A stretch of 9,931 nucleotides of DNA from Candidatus Thalassarchaeaceae archaeon (GTDB lineage: Archaea > Thermoplasmatota > Poseidoniia > Poseidoniales > Thalassarchaeaceae). The stretch is taken from assembly GCA_030754395.1 (NCBI GenBank), contig JASMAJ010000023.1, positions 1-9,931 on the forward strand, written 5' to 3'. The notes under the pieces are model-generated. The model saw nothing but the letters and a program-made list of their open reading frames with translations, searched no databases and was not told the origin of the DNA. Below, in pieces: positions 1 through 6,443 of this stretch. The translations under genes were made by a program, and so were the position numbers. The number at the start of each line of letters is the position of its first letter. Position 1 is the stretch's first letter.

Positions 1-46
1 TTGTTTTGAGGAGGAGTCAAGTACCATCAGCGGTGGGCGAGAATCA

Positions 47-865
47 ATGGAACCCCTGATTGGGCTAGTCCTATTGGTTTCGATATTAGTTTGTGCATAC
101 CTAGCTTGGAACATAGGTGCAAACGATGTTGCGAATGCAATGGGGACGTCTGTCGGTTCTCGTGCCCTGACTCTTAAGCAAGCAGTCATTGTAGCAGCCG
201 TCTTCGAATTCATAGGTGCTTTCTTCGCTGGCGATGCGGTTACAGATACGGTTCGTAAGGGAATCCTTGTTGTTGATTTTGAAAATCAGGTTCTCATTGA
301 TGCAATTTCTAATGATTTGATGTATGGTTTCATTGCAGCTATGATGGCTGCTGCTGTGTGGCTCACTATTGCCACACGATATGGATTACCGGTTTCTACC
401 ACTCACAGTATCATTGGTGGAATCGTTGGTGTGGGTTTGGTTATGGAAGTCCAGCATGAAACCTCTCTGATTGATTGGAATGTGGTTGAGAAGGTCGTCA
501 TGTCTTGGATCGCCAGCCCAGTTATGGGAGGTCTATTCGCATTCTTCACTTTCTGGATTATCAGGGAGACTATCCTTGAAACTTCAGATCCTGAGAAACG
601 TGCTCGCTGGATGGCACCCATTCTATCAATTCCGACATTCTTTGTTCTTGGTCTAGCACTGCAATTCAAAGCACTCAGTAAAGTATTAGACGATAATTGG
701 TTACCCGCTTCAGAAAATGGCTCTTGGAACCCAATGATGGACAATGCGTGGTTTCCATACAACAGTCTAATTGTAGCAGGAATAGTTTCTATTATCGCTG
801 CAGCAATTCTTGGTTACATCCTTCGAAACTACGATTTCAAGGGAGAGGAGGAGGGATTCCACTGA
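47..865 (+). CDS. PiT-family inorganic phosphate transporter, N-terminal half (ends at an in-frame TGA)
   Basis: This is the first half of a Pho4/PiT phosphate permease, an integral membrane protein that imports inorganic phosphate by cation symport. The family signature GANDVANAMGT lies at residues 24-34, and the conserved LPVSTTHSIIGG segment at about 114-125. Hydrophobic segments cover most of residues 4-22, 46-62, 92-110, 118-135, 150-175, 190-206 and 240-260. Normal PiT proteins continue in one chain into a second GAND repeat. Here the frame stops after 272 residues, and the second repeat follows in the same frame from 866. The ATG at 47 is preceded by GGTG at 32-35, which matches the archaeal anti-Shine-Dalgarno. 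However, the frame is open back to the window edge, so an upstream start outside the window is possible. Family assignment is secure. Whether this half is made and works as a separate polypeptide is not known. Confidence 0.9.
   Translation: MEPLIGLVLLVSILVCAYLAWNIGANDVANAMGTSVGSRALTLKQAVIVAAVFEFIGAFFAGDAVTDTVRKGILVVDFENQVLIDAISNDLMYGFIAAMMAAAVWLTIATRYGLPVSTTHSIIGGIVGVGLVMEVQHETSLIDWNVVEKVVMSWIASPVMGGLFAFFTFWIIRETILETSDPEKRARWMAPILSIPTFFVLGLALQFKALSKVLDDNWLPASENGSWNPMMDNAWFPYNSLIVAGIVSIIAAAILGYILRNYDFKGEEEGFH
863..865 (+). other. In-frame TGA separating the two halves of the phosphate transporter
   Basis: The codons on both sides are in one frame: 47 and 881 are both position 2 modulo 3, and only this TGA intervenes. 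The codons right after it, 866-880, read Val-Glu-Arg-Ile-Phe. That matches the V-E-[RK]-I-F stretch that normally leads into the second GAND motif of PiT proteins, so the ancestral protein was continuous through this point. TGA ends several other genes here (2135, 8768, 9450, and the minus-strand stops at 4767, 3029 and 6444), so genome-wide recoding of TGA is unlikely. Possible explanations are a nonsense mutation, a single-base sequencing or assembly error, readthrough, or a true gene split with re-initiation. Confidence 0.85.
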
Positions 866-880
866 GTTGAGAGAATCTTC

Positions 881-2137
881 GTGTGGTTGCAAGTCATAGC
901 TGCTGCATATGTCGCATTCGCACACGGAGCCAATGACCGATCGAATGCCATAGGTCCAATGGCTGCTGTGTACCAAGTACTGGATGACGGTGGACTTGGG
1001 GAGATTGCACCTGTGCCCACCTGGCTAGTGCTTCTAGGAAGCATTGGGATAGCCGTCGGTGTCGTCACTTGGGGATGGAGAGTGATGGAAACCATCGGAA
1101 GTAAAATTACGGATATCACACCAACTCGTGGATTCGCCGCTACATTCGGTGCTGCAACTACTGTCCTAATCTTCTCGATGCCCTTCCTCGCAGTTCCAGT
1201 CTCCACCACCCACACTCTCGTAGGTGCAGTTGTCGGTGTCGGCCTAGCAGGAGGTGCCAAAGCTGTTGATTTCAGAGTCTTTGGAAAAATTATTGCCTCA
1301 TGGTTGGCAAGCCTTCCTGCTGCAGGATTTGGTTCAATAGTAATCTACGTTGCAGTCGGCTCTGACCCCATTAAACTGCTAATCGTAATTCCAATAGCCT
1401 TCGCGGCTATCATCTACTCAATTTGGGCCACTAGGGACGGCGAAGTGTTTGTTGATGATGCATTGGCCGATGCAGGTGGTGATTCAGACAAGGGAACTCC
1501 AACCTACTTCGAACTGTTCCATACGCACGCCGAGGCTGTCGAGGACACAGTCAACCATATGCTAGAAGCTGTGAACATCGCTGCAGACGGAAATGACCCG
1601 AGTGAAGCCATCGAGGCAACTATTGCTGCAGAATTGAAGGCTGACAATGTGAAGAACGATCTGAGGAGAAGGGTTGGTGCAGGCACTTGGAACCTACTGA
1701 TGAGATCTGATGACTTCTACCATATGCTAGCTCGTCAAGATCGAATTGCTGACTATGCCCAAAACGTCGCAGAGCAATTATCCTTCAGGCCTCTCTACGA
1801 CAATGCGGAGGCAAAAGCCCTGCTCAAAGAGATGGCACAATCTGTCGCCAAGACTGCAGCCACCTACGAGGACACAGTTGCAGCACTGCGCGACTTGACC
1901 CTTTCAGGATACACCAAAGCCGGACGAGAGAAACTAGGGGCATTGATTGACGATGTCAATATGGCGGAACATGAGAGTGACATGGTAGAGAGTCGAGCCG
2001 CTGGATTTGTATTCAGAATCGGGGAAGACGATCCTTTGGCTGCCGTACATATGTATCGAGTTCTGCAGCGCCTAGATGATGTATCAAACGCCTGCGAGAC
2101 CGCGGCAAACGCGTTCCTTCCTATTGTGTACAACTGA
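881..2137 (+). CDS. PiT-family phosphate transporter, C-terminal half fused to a PhoU-like DUF47 domain
   Basis: Residues 1-182 form the second PiT membrane repeat, with GANDRSNAIGP at 16-26 and VPVSTTHTLVGA at 105-116. Hydrophobic helices alternate as in the Pho4 family. Residues 208-418 are a soluble, helical, acidic PhoU-like/DUF47 domain, recognisable from an E-x2-AD segment near 251-255 and DRIADYAQNVAE at 287-298. DUF47 proteins are usually separate partners encoded beside pit genes, so here the regulator is joined to the transporter. The GTG at 881 is the first usable start after the TGA. It omits the conserved VERIF codons at 866-880, which argues that this is not an original start. 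A purine tract (841-856) lies about 24 bases upstream, farther than usual for a ribosome site. The first GAND motif of this half has Arg20-Ser21 where Val-Ala is usual. The gene ends immediately beside the convergent PAP2 gene. Confidence 0.88.
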   Translation: MWLQVIAAAYVAFAHGANDRSNAIGPMAAVYQVLDDGGLGEIAPVPTWLVLLGSIGIAVGVVTWGWRVMETIGSKITDITPTRGFAATFGAATTVLIFSMPFLAVPVSTTHTLVGAVVGVGLAGGAKAVDFRVFGKIIASWLASLPAAGFGSIVIYVAVGSDPIKLLIVIPIAFAAIIYSIWATRDGEVFVDDALADAGGDSDKGTPTYFELFHTHAEAVEDTVNHMLEAVNIAADGNDPSEAIEATIAAELKADNVKNDLRRRVGAGTWNLLMRSDDFYHMLARQDRIADYAQNVAEQLSFRPLYDNAEAKALLKEMAQSVAKTAATYEDTVAALRDLTLSGYTKAGREKLGALIDDVNMAEHESDMVESRAAGFVFRIGEDDPLAAVHMYRVLQRLDDVSNACETAANAFLPIVYN

Positions 2138-2953
2138 TTAGACCCAATCAGCACTCTCAGCAATACTACTAGGTGAGTGGCGCTCTGCAAGACCTAATGC
2201 ATACTCAAACAGTTTCCAAGCCAACACAGCGGTTAGAACCCCGGTAAATAGATCGAATAGATAGTGTTGCTTGGTTGTTAGTATACTGATACACAATAGA
2301 ACATATTCAACCCACAGCACAGCAAGAAATACCTTGGCTAGAGAATTTTCGGCATACTCTCTTCGAACCCAATAAGTCATCATTCTAGCGAGTAAATAAG
2401 AATGGACAATGTGTAAACTCGGCCATGCATTCCATGGATTGTCTGAAGTATGGATGAAACCGAATAGTGCCTCTTCCAAGGCATTGGGAGAATTGTTGAT
2501 CCAGTGTGTGTCGATTTGATCCCTGAGGTCTATCTCAGCGGGTAGTGCCATGAAGAAAAAGACACAGAAAAGTGTAACGAGAATCAAACCTTGCATAGCG
2601 ATAATTAGTTCAGCTCTACCTCTGTCATTTTTTGGAGTAAGGATTAGCGTGGCAGGGTAAAACAAATACAACGCAGTATAGGGAATAATCATCCAATTAA
2701 TTACTGGAATTTGTCTGTCAAAGGCAATCTCTGGGTCCCACGCAGTATCGAGAAATAAAGCAGCAATATTATTCGAACCAAAGTAAGGAATCGCTACGAA
2801 AAACATACCTACAAGAAACATCTCAAAAGCGAACCAATGCCCATTCATCATTTCCCTTCGAGACCAACTGTGACGCCAAATTTTCCATGGCATGAGCAAC
2901 GAATGTAGCTTTGTAGGATGGGGTTGAGCAACAAGAGGGTGCTCGGAACTCAT
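2138..2953 (-). CDS. PAP2-superfamily membrane phosphatase/phosphotransferase (inositol phosphorylceramide synthase-like)
   Basis: This is a 271-residue polytopic membrane protein. The two diagnostic PAP2 motifs are present: PSLH at residues 178-181, with the catalytic His181, and the HxxxD motif with His230 and Asp234 inside TKQHYLFDLFTG. The combination of a WPSLH motif with an HYxxD motif near the C-terminus resembles the PAP2_3/AUR1 branch (inositol phosphorylceramide synthases and sphingomyelin synthase relatives) more than soluble PAP2 acid phosphatases. The first motif of the superfamily (K-x6-RP) is not clearly present; K108 and R112 are the nearest candidates. Membrane helices are visible at about 43-58, 85-105, 117-137, 183-197, 207-227 and 233-252. 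The likely role is moving or removing a phospho-head group on a membrane lipid, which is inferred from the family. Its stop codon directly abuts the stop of the phosphate transporter. It may be the last gene of the minus-strand run or have its own promoter in the 75-base gap upstream. Confidence 0.82.
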   Translation of the reverse strand: MSSEHPLVAQPHPTKLHSLLMPWKIWRHSWSRREMMNGHWFAFEMFLVGMFFVAIPYFGSNNIAALFLDTAWDPEIAFDRQIPVINWMIIPYTALYLFYPATLILTPKNDRGRAELIIAMQGLILVTLFCVFFFMALPAEIDLRDQIDTHWINNSPNALEEALFGFIHTSDNPWNAWPSLHIVHSYLLARMMTYWVRREYAENSLAKVFLAVLWVEYVLLCISILTTKQHYLFDLFTGVLTAVLAWKLFEYALGLAERHSPSSIAESADWV

Positions 2954-3007
2954 AGATGTCCGGAGTCGAGGTACCCCTTGAATCAGTCGGCTAAAAGGAA
3001 TATCTTG

Positions 3008-3014
3008 AAAAAAA
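3008..3014 (-). terminator. Possible archaeal T-tract terminator after the zinc-ribbon gene
   Basis: Seven consecutive A on the plus strand give seven T on the minus strand, starting 14 bases past the zinc-ribbon stop codon and about 55 bases before the PAP2 start. Archaeal RNA polymerase terminates at such U-tracts. The tract is short and not preceded by a clear hairpin, so this is a tentative call. Confidence 0.3.
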
Positions 3015-3028
3015 TTGATTATAACTCT

Positions 3029-3172
3029 TCATCCTAATTCGAAACCACAACTGAGACAATTCTTCCATTCGATTTCAACATCAGATCCACACTCAGGACA
3101 GAGACCAGGAATGAATACCTTAACTGGAATCTCACAAGTGTTATCCGCAGGCAGATTGTCAGGCTTTTCCAC
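3029..3172 (-). CDS. 47-residue zinc-ribbon protein
   Basis: This small minus-strand gene starts with GTG (3172-3170) and ends with TGA (3031-3029). The protein ends in a clean two-knuckle zinc ribbon: CPEC at residues 25-28 and CLSC at 39-42, each followed by Gly (CPECGS, CLSCGF), ten residues apart. An extra Cys lies at residue 13. The N-terminal 24 residues are Pro/Asp/Val-rich and carry no clear motif. The start lies two bases beyond the symporter stop codon (TAA at 3177-3175) and has no convincing Shine-Dalgarno of its own, so translation is probably coupled to the symporter. If so, it would share the symporter's TPP-dependent control. The function is unknown; it could be a tiny partner or regulatory protein. 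The cysteine pattern makes a real gene likely despite its size. Confidence 0.72.
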   Translation of the reverse strand: MEKPDNLPADNTCEIPVKVFIPGLCPECGSDVEIEWKNCLSCGFELG

Positions 3173-3174
3173 GT

Positions 3175-4644
3175 TTACTGCTCATTGGGCAGAGCGTATG
3201 AACCCAACACTGTTACAAGTCCAGAACCAACTAATGCTGAAACGAAAACCCACAAATTTGTCAATCCGCCCTCTGCAGTTGGTAATCCTTCAATGGTTGG
3301 ATGGAGTAAGTACATGTAAAATTCAGAATCGGTTGGTGGTTCTATAAGTCCGTAGACGAAAACAGAAATTATGCCTGCAAAGCAACCCAATAATGCTCCC
3401 CTAGAAGAAACACCGCCCCATAGAGTCAGTAAGATTGGGATTACTGTTGCTGCAGCTAATATATCAGCAAAAAGGAAGATTCCAAAGACGCTCCAAGCAT
3501 CATTGAAATCAAATCCTAGTATTTCTGGTCCTGTTGCGAGATATATCGCCAAAGGAAGCATTAGTACAGTAATCGCTCTAGAAATTCTGAGGTCAAATCT
3601 TCCGTTGGATAAATCTCTAGATACAGATGCCGCTATTGCATTTTGCAAAGTATCCGTACTGGAACAAACTAGAGAAATTAGTAGTAAAACAAATGCAGCA
3701 ACAATGAGAGTAGAACTCTTATCGACTAAGTGAAAGAATGCGAGCGAAGCGTCTGGCACCCCTCCTTGACCCGCCGCTACGGTACCCATAACACCCATGA
3801 TGAAAACTAGCGGAAACACCATGCAAGAAGCAAGAAGTGCGCCCTTTCTCAAAGCCTCATCATCTTGGGATGCGTAGACTCTTTGCCAATTTCCCTGAGA
3901 GAACATCTCTGCGGCAGTTATGGCTACTACAAGTGCTAATCCTGACTGGAAAGAGCCCATGTAATTCATACTGCCAAGCATGGACCAATCATCATCAGTG
4001 TTGTAAGCTCTCGAATCGTCGATGACTTGGCTCAGGTCGAATCCAAACAAAACTAAGAGAAGGACAATAACAAGGAAAGATATTGCCCATGCCTGAAACC
4101 TGTCGGTTGCTAGAGAAGCAGGAAGGCCACCATATGCTGTGTAGGCAGAGGTGATGATACCAACGAAAATCATTGGAATTACCGGATCCATGCCAGCTAG
4201 GTATTCCATAGCCTTACCAATTGCGGTAAACTCTGCAAATAGGAAAGTGAACATGTACAGAATTGAAATGATTCCAACATAAATTTGCATAGGCCGGCCA
4301 AGTTTATGTTTTGCATAATCGGCTAGAGTTATCCCCTCAGGAAGCCTTTCTCGAATTATGGGGCCAACGTATGCTAACAAGATGAATGGAGTAGCGGCTG
4401 AAGCGGCATATCCCATTACGTCCCAAAAGCCACCGTAATACGCCACTTCAGATGGTAAGAGAAGTACCCAAACACCCATTCCAGAGGCGAAAAGACTCAG
4501 TCCAATTCTGAGCCAATCCTGTGAACCCCGAGCAGACAGGTATTCATCTTCTTCGATTTCATTGGCATTCGATGCTTGGTATCCGATATAACCGAAAATA
4601 CCTAGCGTTACAATCATCAGTCCGTATGCAATATTCGTATTCAT
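3175..4644 (-). CDS. Sodium:solute symporter (SSS family) under TPP riboswitch control, probable thiamine or thiamine-precursor transporter
   Basis: This is a 489-residue polytopic transporter of the sodium:solute symporter family. The family motif lies at residues 172-184 (GGLPASLATDRFQ), and the typical late segment reads SSTDTLQNAIAASVSRDL. About thirteen hydrophobic segments can be counted. Sequence alone does not fix the substrate: PutP, PanF, urea and vitamin transporters share this fold. A TPP riboswitch directly in front points to thiamine or a precursor such as the HMP pyrimidine. ThiV, an SSS protein behind a TPP riboswitch in marine bacteria such as SAR11, is the precedent. The ATG at 4644 was chosen because GGAGGG sits six bases upstream. 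A longer frame starting at 4695 would begin inside the aptamer and encode the riboswitch as protein. The neighbouring P5C dehydrogenase could mislead an annotator into calling this a proline symporter. The family is certain; the substrate is inferred. Confidence 0.88.
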   Translation of the reverse strand: MNTNIAYGLMIVTLGIFGYIGYQASNANEIEEDEYLSARGSQDWLRIGLSLFASGMGVWVLLLPSEVAYYGGFWDVMGYAASAATPFILLAYVGPIIRERLPEGITLADYAKHKLGRPMQIYVGIISILYMFTFLFAEFTAIGKAMEYLAGMDPVIPMIFVGIITSAYTAYGGLPASLATDRFQAWAISFLVIVLLLVLFGFDLSQVIDDSRAYNTDDDWSMLGSMNYMGSFQSGLALVVAITAAEMFSQGNWQRVYASQDDEALRKGALLASCMVFPLVFIMGVMGTVAAGQGGVPDASLAFFHLVDKSSTLIVAAFVLLLISLVCSSTDTLQNAIAASVSRDLSNGRFDLRISRAITVLMLPLAIYLATGPEILGFDFNDAWSVFGIFLFADILAAATVIPILLTLWGGVSSRGALLGCFAGIISVFVYGLIEPPTDSEFYMYLLHPTIEGLPTAEGGLTNLWVFVSALVGSGLVTVLGSYALPNEQ

Positions 4645-4646
4645 TT

Positions 4647-4746
4647 CTCTCCCTCCGCTGGCATTACCCAGATCAGGTTCTTGGGTCGTCGCCATAGGCG
4701 ACCTCTCAGCACTAAGCTCCCCAGTAGTTCAGGGGTGAGGGAAGAG
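4647..4746 (-). promoter_or_regulatory. TPP (THI-box) riboswitch
   Basis: On the minus strand, 4678-4650 reads ACCTGATCTGGGTAATGCCA then GCGGAGGGA, which is the conserved 3' half of the TPP aptamer almost base for base. CTGAGA follows the consensus at 4709-4704, and the conserved GGGG-x-GC element lies at 4722-4716. A perfect 6-bp hairpin (4702-4688, three-base loop) forms the variable P3 arm. The closing helix P1 pairs 4746-4737 with 4655-4647: nine base pairs with one bulged T. The 3' strand of P1 contains the symporter's Shine-Dalgarno. Ligand binding should therefore hide the ribosome site, giving translational repression when TPP is plentiful. The element starts only 20 bases after the P5C dehydrogenase stop. 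Confidence 0.95.
4651..4656 (-). promoter_or_regulatory. Shine-Dalgarno of the symporter, inside riboswitch helix P1
   Basis: GGAGGG lies six bases before the ATG at 4644 and forms part of the 3' strand of the aptamer's closing helix. It decides the start codon and gives the likely mechanism of control. Confidence 0.85.
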
Positions 4747-4766
4747 ATAGTTCAACATTCCTCTGG

Positions 4767-6398
4767 TCAATTTTCATCCGGCTGCATGAATGAATAAGTC
4801 CAGTCTTGTGGAGTATCCAGTGTTCTCTTGACTGAGCGAGGACTAATCCATCTGAGGAGGTTTAGAGGACCTCCTGCCTTGTCGTTAGTCCCAGACGCAC
4901 GCGCGCCTCCAAATGGTTGCTGAGCCACAACTGCTCCTGTTGGCTTATCATTGATATAGAAATTTCCGGCAGTAAAGCGGAGAGCATTGTATGCCTTCTG
5001 GATGTTTTCTTCATTACTTGAGAATATAGACCCAGTAAGAGCGTATGGAGAGGCTTCATCACAAATCTTCAGTACATTATCGAAGTCTTCATCATCGTAT
5101 AGATAAACAGTTAGAACTGGCCCAAATATCTCTTCAATCATAGATTCCGAATTTGGATTGGATGTGACAATTATGGTGGGCTCAATGAAGTATCCAGTTG
5201 AGCTATCATAACCACCACCACAGACGATATCGCAAGTATCTCTTGCAGCAGCCCGGTCGATATAACCTGTAATTTTATCAAAAGAGCGCTTGTCAATTAC
5301 AGCGGTCATGAAATTAGTAAAATCGCGAGCATCCCCCATCTTTATCTTACCAATTTCTGCCAGCAAATCTTCAGAAATTGCATTCCAAACAGACTGAGGA
5401 ATATATGCTCGACTAGCAGCAGAACACTTCTGCCCTTGATACTCAAAAGAACCACGTAATAAAGCCACTAGAAGCCCTTGACGGTCACAATCAGGGTGAG
5501 CTACTACGAAATCCTTACCTCCGGTTTCACCAACAATTCTAGGATATGATTTCAAGTTTGGAAGAGCTAAGCCGATCTCCTGCCAGAGTCCTTGGAAAGT
5601 CGCGGTTGAACCTGTGAAATGTAGACCTGCGAAATCAGGATTAGCAAGAGCGATTTCGGTGATTTCAGCACCAGAGCCAGGCAGGAAGTTGATGACGCCT
5701 GCAGGAAGTCCTGCCTCCATCATCAATTGCATCAAGACATAATTCGAGAGATACGAATTACGACTAGGTTTCCAAACGCCAGTACAGCCAACTATGGCGG
5801 GAGCACTAGGAAGGTTGGCGGCAATACTTGAGAAATTGAACGGAGTGATAGATAGTACAAATCCTTCCAACGGGCGAATCTCTGTGGAGTTCTGCACACC
5901 CTCTGGCGATACCAGAGGCTGGAAATCATCGTGGAATCCACGCGCGTAATGACAATTGAAGCGCCAGAAATCGATTAGTTCGCATGCGGCGTCAATCTCT
6001 GCTTGGAAAGCCGTCTTCGACTGATTCAACATAGTAGATGCATTGACGCGCATACGCCAGTCACCCGCAAGTAAATCCGCGCAGCGCTCAAAAATTGCGC
6101 ATCGAGCCTCTAGGCCCAGATCAATCCAAGCCTTCTGAGCATTTACTGCAGCCTCGCAGGCCGCCTCCATCTCATCTCTTCCAGCCAAGTGGACATTGGC
6201 GATGACGTGACCGTGTTTGTGAGGGATTACCTGTGTCGTCGTGGTTCCAGTGTAGACCTCTTCGCCGTTGATGATGCATGGAATCTCGACGACTTCTGCC
6301 ATCTGCCGATCCAACTCTGCTTGAAGTGCTCTTCTTTCCTCACTTCCCGGAGCATATCCGAGTATCGGTTCGTTAATCGGATGACTGGGCATGAGCAT
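4767..6398 (-). CDS. L-glutamate gamma-semialdehyde (1-pyrroline-5-carboxylate) dehydrogenase, ALDH4A1-like
   Basis: This 543-residue enzyme oxidises glutamate semialdehyde, in equilibrium with pyrroline-5-carboxylate, to glutamate with NAD; it is the second step of proline breakdown and is cytosolic here. The catalytic residues are visible: Glu291 in GETGGK and Cys325 in YQGQKCSA. Further hallmarks are ITPFNFSSIAANL near 184, EEIFGPVLTVY, and near the end GNFYINDKPTGAVVAQQPFG followed by GARASGTNDKAGG. The match runs from the NEP motif at residues 9-11 to DWTYSFMQ at the C-terminus. Length and motifs fit the single-domain animal/Bacteroidetes ALDH4A1 type, not the PutA fusion. The ATG at 6398 has a GAGG about 13 bases upstream; a second ATG two codons on (6392) is also possible. 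No proline dehydrogenase is seen in the window. The downstream symporter looks like a proline carrier by family but has its own TPP control. Confidence 0.95.
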   Translation of the reverse strand: MLMPSHPINEPILGYAPGSEERRALQAELDRQMAEVVEIPCIINGEEVYTGTTTTQVIPHKHGHVIANVHLAGRDEMEAACEAAVNAQKAWIDLGLEARCAIFERCADLLAGDWRMRVNASTMLNQSKTAFQAEIDAACELIDFWRFNCHYARGFHDDFQPLVSPEGVQNSTEIRPLEGFVLSITPFNFSSIAANLPSAPAIVGCTGVWKPSRNSYLSNYVLMQLMMEAGLPAGVINFLPGSGAEITEIALANPDFAGLHFTGSTATFQGLWQEIGLALPNLKSYPRIVGETGGKDFVVAHPDCDRQGLLVALLRGSFEYQGQKCSAASRAYIPQSVWNAISEDLLAEIGKIKMGDARDFTNFMTAVIDKRSFDKITGYIDRAAARDTCDIVCGGGYDSSTGYFIEPTIIVTSNPNSESMIEEIFGPVLTVYLYDDEDFDNVLKICDEASPYALTGSIFSSNEENIQKAYNALRFTAGNFYINDKPTGAVVAQQPFGGARASGTNDKAGGPLNLLRWISPRSVKRTLDTPQDWTYSFMQPDEN

Positions 6399-6443
6399 TC
6401 GTAAGGAATCGCCTCTAACAAAATTGCGTATCCCGATTCACAT

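Noticed and set aside
863..865. TGA as selenocysteine codon or as genome-wide recoded tryptophan
   Set aside because: TGA ends several genes here and Trp uses TGG. I see no selenocysteine insertion element, and the PiT family is not known for selenocysteine at this position.
829..1260. Minus-strand frame of 143 residues inside the phosphate transporter
   Set aside because: Pro/Thr/Ala-rich translation typical of a shadow frame opposite a membrane protein; no motif seen.
3015..3347. Plus-strand frame of 110 residues opposite the zinc-ribbon gene and the symporter end
   Set aside because: Its composition is non-specific and it is antisense to two better-supported genes.
4645..4695. Longer symporter start at 4695 adding 17 residues
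   Set aside because: The added codons are the TPP aptamer itself, and the ATG lies in the loop of its P3 hairpin. GGAGGG is correctly spaced only for the ATG at 4644.
4787..4810. Separate promoter for the symporter in the last codons of the dehydrogenase gene
   Set aside because: CTTATTCA at about this place is only weakly TATA-like; co-transcription is equally possible, so no promoter is called.
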